A stretch of 5,055 nt of DNA from Spirochaetaceae bacterium (lineage in GTDB: Bacteria; Spirochaetota; Spirochaetia; Treponematales; Breznakiellaceae), in NCBI GenBank assembly GCA_031265635.1, contig JAISCK010000066.1:1-5055 (forward strand), read 5' to 3'. Below the pieces are notes generated by a model. It made no database searches. It had not been told where the DNA came from and worked only from the letters and a program-made list of their open reading frames with translations. Position numbers and translations under genes: made by a program. Each line of letters starts with the position of its first letter. Within the stretch, counting starts at the first letter, position 1. Shown in pieces: positions 1 through 5,055 of the stretch.

Positions 1-189
1 AAAGAAAATCCCCGCCTGATACGCTGCTGCGGTTCTGACGCCCACAGGAGCGGGGAACAGGGCAGGGCCGCAATGGTTTTTGATCATCCTGTTCATGATT
101 CTTATGCATATAAAGACGCCCTTATAAAGGGAAATTACCGTATGGAGTGTCCCAATTTCAGCTTTCTGCTTGAAAAGACAGGGGCCTAA
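1..189 (+). CDS. PHP-domain phosphoesterase, C-terminal fragment (5' end outside window)
   Basis: An open frame enters at base 1 and ends at TAA 187-189, giving the last 62 residues of a protein. The fragment carries GSDAHR at about residues 11-16, which matches the GSDAH motif near the C-terminal end of PHP (polymerase and histidinol phosphatase) domains; its Asp and His are metal ligands in that family. After it comes a stretch ending in YAYKDALIKGNYRMEC, like the usual tail in which an aromatic or acidic residue precedes an 'ALxxGxY' helix. Known PHP proteins are metal-dependent phosphoesterases acting on nucleotides or other phosphate esters in the cytoplasm; the substrate here cannot be told. 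The stop lies 19 bases before the kinase start, so the two are probably co-transcribed. The upstream part, including the N-terminal HxH metal motif, is not in the window. Confidence 0.78.
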   Translation, partial: KENPRLIRCCGSDAHRSGEQGRAAMVFDHPVHDSYAYKDALIKGNYRMECPNFSFLLEKTGA

Positions 190-194
190 ACGCT

Positions 195-202
195 AAAGGA
201 GG
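195..202 (+). promoter_or_regulatory. Strong ribosome binding site of the PfkB kinase gene
   Basis: AAAGGAGG lies 6 bases before the ATG at 209. It is a near-perfect Shine-Dalgarno sequence and fixes the kinase start. It falls just after the stop codon of the upstream PHP gene, so the kinase can be translated independently within a shared transcript. Confidence 0.85.
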
Positions 203-208
203 AATACC

Positions 209-1096
209 ATGGGTAAACAATTTGACACACTTATTATCGGACAGCCTTCACTGGACATCAACACCGACCATGAAGGGCGCACGGTGCGCGAAATAGGCGG
301 AGCGGTGGTATATTCAGGTTACGCGGCATCCGCCCTGGGCCACGCGACCTGCGTGCTGCCCAAGGCAGACAGCGCCATAAATATCGCTTCGGTATTCGCC
401 CAGGCAAGGAATATTGAAGTCGCGGCCCTCGAAAGCCCTGAAAGTACTTCTATAGAGAATATTTATCACAGCGCCGACAAGGAGAGGCGGAGCTGCAGGG
501 CGGTAAGCCGTATCGCCGGTTACAGCGCCGGGGAAATCCCCGATATAGACGCCAGAATCTACCACCTCGCCGGGCTCATGCGGGGCGACATAGACAGCGG
601 GATCATTCCCTTCGCCGCGGAAAGGGCCCTGGTCGCCGTAGACGTTCAGGGCTTCCTCCGCTGCGCCGATGAAAAAACCGGGGAAATGTCTTTTCATGAC
701 TGGAGCGAAAAGCTCAAGATGCTTCCAAAGATACACTTCCTTAAAACCGACGCCGCCGAAGCGGAAATACTCACCGGCCTCACGGACCGGTCCCAGGCGG
801 CAAAAACGCTTTACTCCTGGGGCGCCAAAGAAATCATGATAACCCACAATACCGAAGTTCTCATTTATGACGGCAAAGATGTGTATACGGAGCCCCTCAA
901 AGCCCGTAACCTCTCAGGCCGCAGCGGCAGGGGCGACACCTGTTTTTCGGGCTATATTACCGAGCGGCTTACCCGGAGCATTCCCGAAGCCCTGCTCACC
1001 GCCGCGGCCCTGGTTTCCCTCAAGATGGAAAAACCCGGCCCCTTTAACGGGACCCGCGAAGATGTGGAAGCCTATATCAGGGAATTTTACCGGTAG
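209..1096 (+). CDS. PfkB/ribokinase-family carbohydrate kinase
   Basis: A complete 295-residue protein, a normal length for the ribokinase/PfkB family, whose members transfer the ATP gamma-phosphate to a sugar, cyclitol or nucleoside in the cytoplasm. The N-terminus (about 6-20) is the usual first beta strand with a substrate-binding Asp (IIGQPSLDIN). A Gly-Gly turn at 30-31 matches the first PfkB signature region. DVQGFLR at 145-151 and LKTDAAEAEILTG at 179-190 match the central fold, the latter resembling the 'K-x-N-x-x-E' strand and helix. The second signature region, with the anion hole and catalytic base, is GRGDTCF at 240-246, with Asp243 as the expected base. The common GAGD is here GRGD. 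The substrate is not identifiable; the DVQGFLR and GRGDTC version recalls a subgroup that includes inositol-type kinases, but that is only a suggestion. The start is fixed by AAAGGAGG at 195-202. It follows the PHP gene closely and is followed by a likely terminator. Confidence 0.92.
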   Translation: MGKQFDTLIIGQPSLDINTDHEGRTVREIGGAVVYSGYAASALGHATCVLPKADSAINIASVFAQARNIEVAALESPESTSIENIYHSADKERRSCRAVSRIAGYSAGEIPDIDARIYHLAGLMRGDIDSGIIPFAAERALVAVDVQGFLRCADEKTGEMSFHDWSEKLKMLPKIHFLKTDAAEAEILTGLTDRSQAAKTLYSWGAKEIMITHNTEVLIYDGKDVYTEPLKARNLSGRSGRGDTCFSGYITERLTRSIPEALLTAAALVSLKMEKPGPFNGTREDVEAYIREFYR

Positions 1097-1116
1097 GTGA
1101 ACTGTGTACGCCGGGG

Positions 1117-1164
1117 CGGTTTCAACATGACCTGTCCGGTATGACTGGTTTTGAAACCGTTTTT
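1117..1164 (+). terminator. Probable intrinsic terminator after the PHP-kinase unit
   Basis: CGGTTTCAA (1117-1125) pairs perfectly with TTGAAACCG (1151-1159), a 9-bp stem, and two possible G-U pairs extend its base. The right arm is followed by TTTTT (1160-1164). The loop is long (25 bases, 1126-1150) and may itself contain a small ACC/GGT pairing. It begins 20 bases after the kinase stop codon, where a terminator is expected. The long loop and short T-run make it less than ideal. Confidence 0.6.
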
Positions 1165-1180
1165 GTGCTGAAATTAAAAT
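1151..1180 (+). promoter_or_regulatory. Candidate sigma-70-type promoter for the membrane protein/sigma factor pair
   Basis: TTGAAA (1151-1156) and TAAAAT (1175-1180) are separated by 18 bases; each matches five of six positions of the housekeeping consensus. A start near base 1187 would leave a leader of about 38 bases before the ATG at 1225. The -35 hexamer lies within the right arm of the terminator hairpin. This is an eyeball match only, in an AT-rich gap where chance matches occur. Confidence 0.38.
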
Positions 1181-1224
1181 ATTTTTCATCCTCATTCGTC
1201 TGCTAAGAGGATAAGGAAAGTTAT

Positions 1225-1626
1225 ATGAGTAGACGTATTTTACAATTTCACATTTTGGGCCTTTTGATCAGCCTGGCCGTCATCGCCGGATTCAGCGCCG
1301 TTGTGCTGCTTTTATGGAACAGCCTCATGCCGGACATTTTTGGCCTTGGAACCTTGCGTTACCGGGAGGCGGCGGGCCTCCTCGTTCTCTCGCGCATACT
1401 GTTCGGGGGCATAGGCAAGGGACGTTTCGTGCCCTGGAAGCACGGCGGACGGGCTTTTCACCGGGACAACCCGCTGCGGGAAAAATGGATGAACATGACC
1501 GAAGAAGAACAGAGGGCCTTTGTCGAAAAAGAAAGAAGCCTTCATTCTTTTTGCCATGACCGGTTCCGGCCCCTGTATGAATCCAACGCCGGGGCAAAAA
1601 CAAAGCCCGGCGGGAAGGAAGAATAA
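1225..1626 (+). CDS. Small conserved membrane protein paired with an ECF sigma factor
   Basis: A complete 133-residue protein with AAGGA at 1213-1217, 7 bases before its ATG. Residues about 8-31 form a clear transmembrane helix (LGLLISLAVI onward). MPDIFGLG at 35-42 follows, then a second hydrophobic segment at about 46-64 containing GLLVLSRILFGG. The rest is basic and hydrophilic, with REKWMNMTEEE at 85-95, probably cytoplasmic. The LxLSRxLFGG segment followed by a WMNMTEEE tail is a pattern I recognise from uncharacterised proteins encoded beside ECF sigma factors, but I know of no assigned function. The sigma gene starts 50 bases downstream on the same strand. A role as membrane partner or anti-sigma of that factor is inference; no HxxxCxxC zinc motif of classical anti-sigma proteins is present, only HSFCH at 107-111. 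It could instead be an unrelated envelope protein controlled by the sigma factor. Confidence 0.82.
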   Translation: MSRRILQFHILGLLISLAVIAGFSAVVLLLWNSLMPDIFGLGTLRYREAAGLLVLSRILFGGIGKGRFVPWKHGGRAFHRDNPLREKWMNMTEEEQRAFVEKERSLHSFCHDRFRPLYESNAGAKTKPGGKEE

Positions 1627-1676
1627 TGCGCCTTACGCGGCGAAACAGTCTCTGACGCGCAAGAAGCGGAATCGCA

Positions 1677-2237
1677 ATGCCCAAAGAACCCATAGCCGGG
1701 GATTTTACCCCGGCATACCGTACCTACCGTGACAGGCTTTTTAAATTTATCCGCTCACGCACAGCGCTTCTCGAAGACGCCGAGGATATTTTACAGGAAG
1801 TATTCTACCAGCTTGCCCGCATGGACAGCCTCGCAAAGCCGCTGGAACAGATTGACGCGTGGCTCTACCGCGTCGCGCGCAATAAAATCATCGATCACCG
1901 GAAGAAAAAGAAAGCGGCCCAGCTTTCGGTTTTTTATGATGAAGATGAAATTCTTGCCGATATCGCCGGCATTGTTTTCGGCGCGGCTGAAACGCCTGAA
2001 ACGGAACATTTGCGGGCCATGATTTTTGAGGAGATACAGGCGGCCCTTGACGATCTGCCGGAAGAACAGCGCGATGTTTTTGAACAGACCGAATTCCTAA
2101 GGCTTTCGGTAAAGGAAGTCGCGGAAAGGACCAATACGCCGCCTAATACGGTGCTGTCGCGGAAACATTACGCGGTAGTCTATCTGCGGAAGCGCCTTAA
2201 AGATTTGTATGCCGACATTATAACCCACGGACGCTAA
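1677..2237 (+). CDS. ECF-type RNA polymerase sigma factor (sigma-70 family)
   Basis: A complete 186-residue protein, typical of extracytoplasmic-function sigma factors that carry only regions 2 and 4. Region 2 spans about 14-78: DAEDILQEVFYQL at 34-46 is the core-polymerase-binding region 2.2 motif, and AWLYRVARNKIIDHRKKKK at 61-79 covers regions 2.3-2.4, which melt and recognise the -10 element. An acidic linker (about 85-120) leads to region 4 at about 123-174, with LPEEQRDVF and the helix-turn-helix LSVKEVAERTNTPPNTVLSR that reads the -35 element. The ending SRKHYAVVYLRKRLKDLY is typical of one ECF subgroup. The start has only a weak purine-rich site (AAGAAGCGGA, 1661-1670); an upstream in-frame ATG at 1626 runs into a stop at 1653, so 1677 is the best start. 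It is probably co-transcribed with the small membrane protein. Its 3' end overlaps the convergent yitT-like gene by 4 bases. The inducing signal is unknown. Confidence 0.93.
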   Translation: MPKEPIAGDFTPAYRTYRDRLFKFIRSRTALLEDAEDILQEVFYQLARMDSLAKPLEQIDAWLYRVARNKIIDHRKKKKAAQLSVFYDEDEILADIAGIVFGAAETPETEHLRAMIFEEIQAALDDLPEEQRDVFEQTEFLRLSVKEVAERTNTPPNTVLSRKHYAVVYLRKRLKDLYADIITHGR

Positions 2238-3094
2238 TCCCTGGGACGCTGGAAGAAACGGCCGTTGAGATGCTCCGTTCTGATGACATTGATGAAGGCG
2301 CTGAAATCAACAGCCTTTATCGCCCGCACCAGAACGCCGGCTTCGTCAGCCGCTACCACAGAGTAAAGGAGCACCCTGTCCTTCTTCTCGTAAAAGCCGT
2401 AGCCCTTAAATGATGTGGCGCCGTGATTGGTTTTTTCCCGTATCAGGGCGTATACCTCGTCGGGTTTTGCCGTGATGATAAAGAGGGTTCTCTGCTGATA
2501 ACCCCGGTACAGGGATGAGAGGGCCATGGTGGTAGTGAACTGGAATATGATTGAATAAAGGGCCTTGTCCAGGGCGAAAAGCAGGGCGGCGGCGGCGAGG
2601 ATGACGCAGTTTCCGGTGAAGATATAGTTCCACGCGTCCCGACGGTATTTTTCCGAGATAAAAATGGCGATAAAATCAGTGCCGCCGCTTGTGGCTCCGG
2701 CGTAGAGGCAGAGACTTATGGAAAGGGCGTTGAGCAGCCCGCCAAAAACAGCCGAAAGCAGGGAGTCGTGAACCTGGAGCATTTCAATGAACATGGCCGG
2801 CATAAAATCGGTAAGAAGCCCGCTAATCACTACCATCAGTATGGAATAAAGGGCGAAATTTCTTCCGATGAATTTATAGCAGATAATGGCGGGAACGGCG
2901 TTAAGCGCATACAGTACAACGCTGAAGGGGATGTGAAAATTCCCGAAGCGGAGGCATATCTCCTGGATGAGCAGGGTAAGCCCGGTAAAGCCGCCGGGGA
3001 TGAGCCCGCCGGCGTGGACAAAGGTTTTAAGGTTGAAGGCCATGAGAAGGGCCCCGAAAACAACCAGCGCAAAACGCTTTAGGGTAACAGGCAT
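2234..3094 (-). CDS. YitT family membrane protein (DUF161 plus C-terminal DUF2179)
   Basis: A complete 286-residue protein, the usual size for the YitT family. The N-terminal two thirds are hydrophobic, with about five to six membrane segments (roughly 7-25, 31-48, 55-74, 80-100, 112-132 and 160-195). It contains the family landmarks GGLIPGGFTGL at 29-39 and GATSGGTDFIA at 133-143. The soluble C-terminal domain (about 200-286) matches DUF2179: HGATSFKGYGFY at 224-235, then RVLLYSVV and DFSAFINVI at 263-271. Family members are integral inner-membrane proteins of unsettled function; a transport role is often assumed but unproven. The start lies 7 bases after the vWA gene stop, with a weak AAAGGG site inside the end of that gene (3105-3110), so translation may be coupled. 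It is the last gene of the minus-strand operon. No terminator is visible before it runs into the opposing sigma gene. Confidence 0.92.
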   Translation of the reverse strand: MPVTLKRFALVVFGALLMAFNLKTFVHAGGLIPGGFTGLTLLIQEICLRFGNFHIPFSVVLYALNAVPAIICYKFIGRNFALYSILMVVISGLLTDFMPAMFIEMLQVHDSLLSAVFGGLLNALSISLCLYAGATSGGTDFIAIFISEKYRRDAWNYIFTGNCVILAAAALLFALDKALYSIIFQFTTTMALSSLYRGYQQRTLFIITAKPDEVYALIREKTNHGATSFKGYGFYEKKDRVLLYSVVAADEAGVLVRAIKAVDFSAFINVIRTEHLNGRFFQRPRD

Positions 3095-3101
3095 GAAACG
3101 C

Positions 3102-4247
3102 TTACCCTTTCTTTATGATGATATTTTTTTTGCTTTTTAGCTGTATGGTTATTGCTTTATCCAGCCTTACGGTTCCGGCCTTGATGAGCGGCGATTCGGG
3201 GGCAAGGGCATCGCTGTCAAGGACCTTCACCCTGAGGCTTTTGAGGCTCCGCTCAATCCTGACAACCGCCCTCCCCTGGTCAATCGCCGGAAGCGCCGCT
3301 CCCGGAGAATTGAGGGTAAGGCGTCCGAAGGGAGAAATCTTTTTCTTTATCGTCTCCCTGCTGTCGCTGATGATAAGTTCCAAAGACCTGAACGTTATGA
3401 GGAAGAGGAAAAGCAGGATGAGCAGCGCAAGGAGTACGGCAAGAGCTATACCCGCCGCTGCCAGCGGGGAAAGACCCAGGCTGAGGGCAAGGCCGCCTAT
3501 AAAATTATCCAGGGCCTCGATACCGGTAACGCCCGCCGGGAGGCCGTTCTCTTCTCTCTGGGCGTCTTCCCAGTCCCTGACCTTCTTGTCCACGCTTTCA
3601 ATATAGGAATTGACCTCAAGCCCCGAAAGGTTAGAGTCGGTATTGGTATACACCGAACCATCCACCGCTCCGGCTATGTCCTTTACATCGGTCTCCCCGC
3701 CTATGCCTATCACATAGAGGAACCAGCCGCCCCGGGAAATTTTTTCGCCTGCCGAGCGGAAGCGCTCGTCAACAGAAAGGTCCTTTCCGTAATAGGGGCT
3801 GGACGGAGGCGGGGTGTGTTTTCCGTCGGTGATAAAAAGTATGACCCTCCGTACATCAGAGACATTCCGCCTTTCCAGTACATCCGCCAGGGTCTCAAGG
3901 GCTGTCCCTATGTCGGTGTAATTTTCACCGGCTTCGAGTTTCCTGATTTCTCCGCGCAGCGCGGAACGGTCGTCTTCGCCGGAAAGGGTCCGGGAAAAGC
4001 GTTCCTCCGCGGTATCGCCAAAGGTAATCAGGGTAAAGGTATCCCCTGTTTTAAGAAGCCCGTCAAGGACTTCCTTTTCGATATAGTCAATCACATTGGG
4101 AAATTTCCGGTCCGTATTCATGCTGCCCGAAACATCCAGAATGACATAAACATCCCGCCTGGCGGCATCCCGGTCGGCCTGGGTCTGGGCAAAAACAGTT
4201 CCGGACACGGCATAGAACACCGCGACAGCGAACACCAATTTTTTCAT
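3102..4247 (-). CDS. Membrane-anchored von Willebrand factor A (vWA) domain protein
   Basis: A complete 381-residue protein. I start it at the ATG at 4247-4245: it opens a clean signal peptide (MKKLVFAVAV to VFA, cut near residue 20) and has GGGGGAA-type ribosome binding site bases just upstream. A longer frame back to 4451 exists but lies inside the preceding gene and adds 68 unrelated-looking residues. The vWA domain covers about 32-220, with an intact metal-ion-dependent adhesion site: DVSGSMN at 38-44, Thr111 in NYTDIGTAL, and Asp141 in FITDGKH. A transmembrane helix follows at about 263-286, then a basic C-terminal region of about 95 residues, probably cytoplasmic, that I cannot assign. 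The vWA domain would sit in the periplasm. Such domains bind protein partners or ligands through a divalent metal. It lies between the repeat protein and the YitT-like gene in one operon. The ligand is unknown. Confidence 0.92.
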   Translation of the reverse strand: MKKLVFAVAVFYAVSGTVFAQTQADRDAARRDVYVILDVSGSMNTDRKFPNVIDYIEKEVLDGLLKTGDTFTLITFGDTAEERFSRTLSGEDDRSALRGEIRKLEAGENYTDIGTALETLADVLERRNVSDVRRVILFITDGKHTPPPSSPYYGKDLSVDERFRSAGEKISRGGWFLYVIGIGGETDVKDIAGAVDGSVYTNTDSNLSGLEVNSYIESVDKKVRDWEDAQREENGLPAGVTGIEALDNFIGGLALSLGLSPLAAAGIALAVLLALLILLFLFLITFRSLELIISDSRETIKKKISPFGRLTLNSPGAALPAIDQGRAVVRIERSLKSLRVKVLDSDALAPESPLIKAGTVRLDKAITIQLKSKKNIIIKKG

Positions 4248-4251
4248 ACTA

Positions 4252-4258
4252 TTCCCCC
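4252..4258 (-). promoter_or_regulatory. Ribosome binding site that sets the vWA start, overlapping the upstream stop
   Basis: On the minus strand the sequence reads TAGGGGGAATAGTATG: the TAG stop of the repeat protein (4260-4258) runs directly into GGGGGAA, 4 bases before the ATG at 4247. This supports the 4247 start over the longer frame and suggests translational coupling of the two genes. Confidence 0.7.
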
Positions 4259-5055
4259 TATTCTCCGTATTGCCACTCGCCGCCGGACAGACTGTACCTG
4301 CCCGGCCTCCTGCCTGTGGAAGTATAATAGGCGTCAAAATTTTTCGCGGTTGTATACAGTACGACGCCTTCCTGGTCCACATAGTTAACGCCCTGGTCCA
4401 GGACATATATATCGGGAATGTCAAAGACCTTTTTCCCAAGAGAACTGACACTCGCCGGAATCGTTACCTCGGTAATCCGGTTGTTGAAGAAAGCCCCGTC
4501 GCCTATTTCGGAAACGCTGCCGCCTATGGTAACGCTGGCAATACGGTTGGAAGAAAAAGCGGCGTTTCCTACGGTGATAACGCTGTCAGGAATGGTAACG
4601 CTGGTCAAACGGTTGCTGTAAAAGGCATAGCCTGAAATGGTGGTAACGCTTTCGGGGATGGTAACGGAACCAAGGAGGTTGTACATAAAGGCCCCCCGGC
4701 CTATGCCGGTGAGTCCGCTTCCCAGGGTAAGGCTTACAAGTTTGTTGCGGGCAAAAGCCTGCCTCCCTATGGAAACCACATTGTCCCCTATGATAACGCC
4801 GGTAAGATTATTGCCGGCAAAGGCATCGTCGGCTATGACCGTAACGCTGTCGGGAATCGTAACACTCGTAAGCCCCCGTCCGGCAAAGGCCGCTTTTCCT
4901 ATGGCAGTAACAGGCATATCGTTTATCACACCAGGAATGACAAGCTCTCCGGCGCTTCCTTCCGCCCGGATTATGGTAAGGGCGCCGTTATGTTCCTCAA
5001 CGATTATTTCCAGCCCTGCTCCGAAGGCTCCGAGACAGGATACAAAAAAAAAGAC
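4258..5055 (-). CDS. BspA-type leucine-rich-repeat protein, probably exported (5' end outside window)
   Basis: The frame is open from the window edge to TAG at 4260-4258, showing 265 residues. Calling the start at the GTG at 4929 would be wrong: the frame continues upstream for 42 more residues, and that GTG encodes the Val in VIPGVIND, the usual lead-in to the repeats. The first visible residues (VFFFVSCLGAFGAGL) look like the hydrophobic part of a signal peptide, so the true start is probably only a few codons beyond 5055. FVSC could be a loose spirochaetal lipobox, but the stretch after Cys stays hydrophobic, so ordinary cleavage is equally likely. Seven regular 22-residue repeats (visible residues 49-202) follow the LRR_5/BspA pattern with AF, N-x-(L/I) and VTIP-type positions. 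The C-terminal tail has YYTSTGRRPGRYSLSGGEW at 243-261. Such proteins are surface or periplasmic and often take part in adhesion or protein binding. It is the first visible gene of the minus-strand operon; its promoter is not in the window. Confidence 0.9.
   Translation of the reverse strand, partial: VFFFVSCLGAFGAGLEIIVEEHNGALTIIRAEGSAGELVIPGVINDMPVTAIGKAAFAGRGLTSVTIPDSVTVIADDAFAGNNLTGVIIGDNVVSIGRQAFARNKLVSLTLGSGLTGIGRGAFMYNLLGSVTIPESVTTISGYAFYSNRLTSVTIPDSVITVGNAAFSSNRIASVTIGGSVSEIGDGAFFNNRITEVTIPASVSSLGKKVFDIPDIYVLDQGVNYVDQEGVVLYTTAKNFDAYYTSTGRRPGRYSLSGGEWQYGE
4450..4911 (-). repeat. Seven tandem 66-bp (22-residue) leucine-rich-repeat units
   Basis: Seven in-frame units of exactly 66 bases lie within the BspA-like gene, with no insertions or deletions between them. 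Each begins with a (V/L)xx(I/V) strand such as VTAIG, passes through an AF pair and an N-x-(L/I) position (the first unit has RGL instead), and ends in a strand such as VTIPDS. An eighth, degenerate start (VSSLGKKVF) follows at 4449 and leads into the non-repeat tail. DNA copies are related but clearly diverged, for example several variants of GGTAACGCT on the + strand. Confidence 0.88.

Noticed and set aside
314..847. A 177-codon open frame on the - strand within the kinase gene
   Set aside because: It lies antisense to a clear PfkB kinase and has no family features or convincing ribosome binding site.
1151..1200. A self-regulated ECF-type promoter (GAAAC at 1153-1157 with CGTC at 1197-1200)
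   Set aside because: The spacing is about 39 bases, far beyond the 16-17 expected between ECF -35 and -10 elements.
2229..2250. A direct repeat GGACGCT (2229-2235 and 2244-2250) at the convergent gene ends
   Set aside because: Seven bases is short enough to arise by chance, and no mobile element or attachment-site gene is nearby.
3816..4388. A 190-codon open frame on the + strand opposite the vWA and repeat-protein genes
   Set aside because: It lies antisense to well-supported genes, shows no recognisable domain, and is explained by the base composition of the real coding strand.
4248..4451. An upstream extension of the vWA gene by 68 codons
   Set aside because: It lies inside the repeat-protein gene in another frame and would place the obvious signal peptide in the middle of the protein; a good ribosome binding site supports the start at 4247.
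4450..4911. Regularly spaced repeats that might suggest a CRISPR array
   Set aside because: The 66-base periodicity is in frame, diverged between copies and encodes leucine-rich repeats, with no identical repeats or unique spacers.
4927..4929. GTG as the start of the repeat protein
   Set aside because: The same frame continues to the window edge with a secretion-like hydrophobic stretch and a typical lead-in to the repeats, so this codon is an internal Val.

Overview
The window looks like a piece of a spirochaete chromosome, most likely a Treponema-like bacterium of the termite-gut or free-living type with a G+C content near 50% by eye. This rests on gene content. A BspA-type leucine-rich-repeat protein with 22-residue repeats, a membrane-anchored von Willebrand factor A (vWA) protein, a YitT-family membrane protein, and an ECF sigma factor next to a small membrane protein carrying a conserved tail (WMNMTEEE) are all familiar from Treponema genomes. 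The taxonomic call is inference from remembered family resemblance, not a search.

Layout. The left half is read on the + strand. Bases 1-189 are the 3' end of a PHP-domain phosphoesterase gene cut by the window edge. After a 19-base gap and a strong ribosome binding site comes a complete PfkB-family carbohydrate kinase (209-1096). A hairpin with a T-tract (about 1117-1164) probably ends that transcript. A sigma-70-like promoter candidate (1151-1180) overlaps its right arm and could start the next unit: a 133-residue membrane protein (1225-1626) and an ECF sigma factor (1677-2237).

The right half is read on the - strand as a tight three-gene operon, transcribed from right to left. It comprises a BspA-like leucine-rich-repeat protein (4258-5055, 5' end outside the window), a vWA-domain protein with a signal peptide and one transmembrane segment (3102-4247), and a YitT/DUF2179 membrane protein (2234-3094). 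Spacing is minimal: the vWA ribosome binding site overlaps the stop codon of the repeat protein, and only 7 bases separate vWA from yitT. The sigma and yitT genes converge and overlap by 4 bases at their 3' ends, so there is no room for a terminator between them.

How the genes may work together. The PHP protein and sugar kinase look like a small metabolic pair of unknown substrate. The sigma factor and its membrane partner look like a regulatory unit that could sense the envelope, although no classical anti-sigma zinc motif is visible. The minus-strand operon encodes envelope and surface proteins. I see no RNA genes, mobile elements, CRISPR arrays or phage genes. Nothing here convincingly shows a wholly new system. 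The points most worth following are the sigma/membrane-protein pair, the repeat protein/vWA/YitT operon, and a run of nine T in the presumed signal-peptide coding region of the repeat protein.
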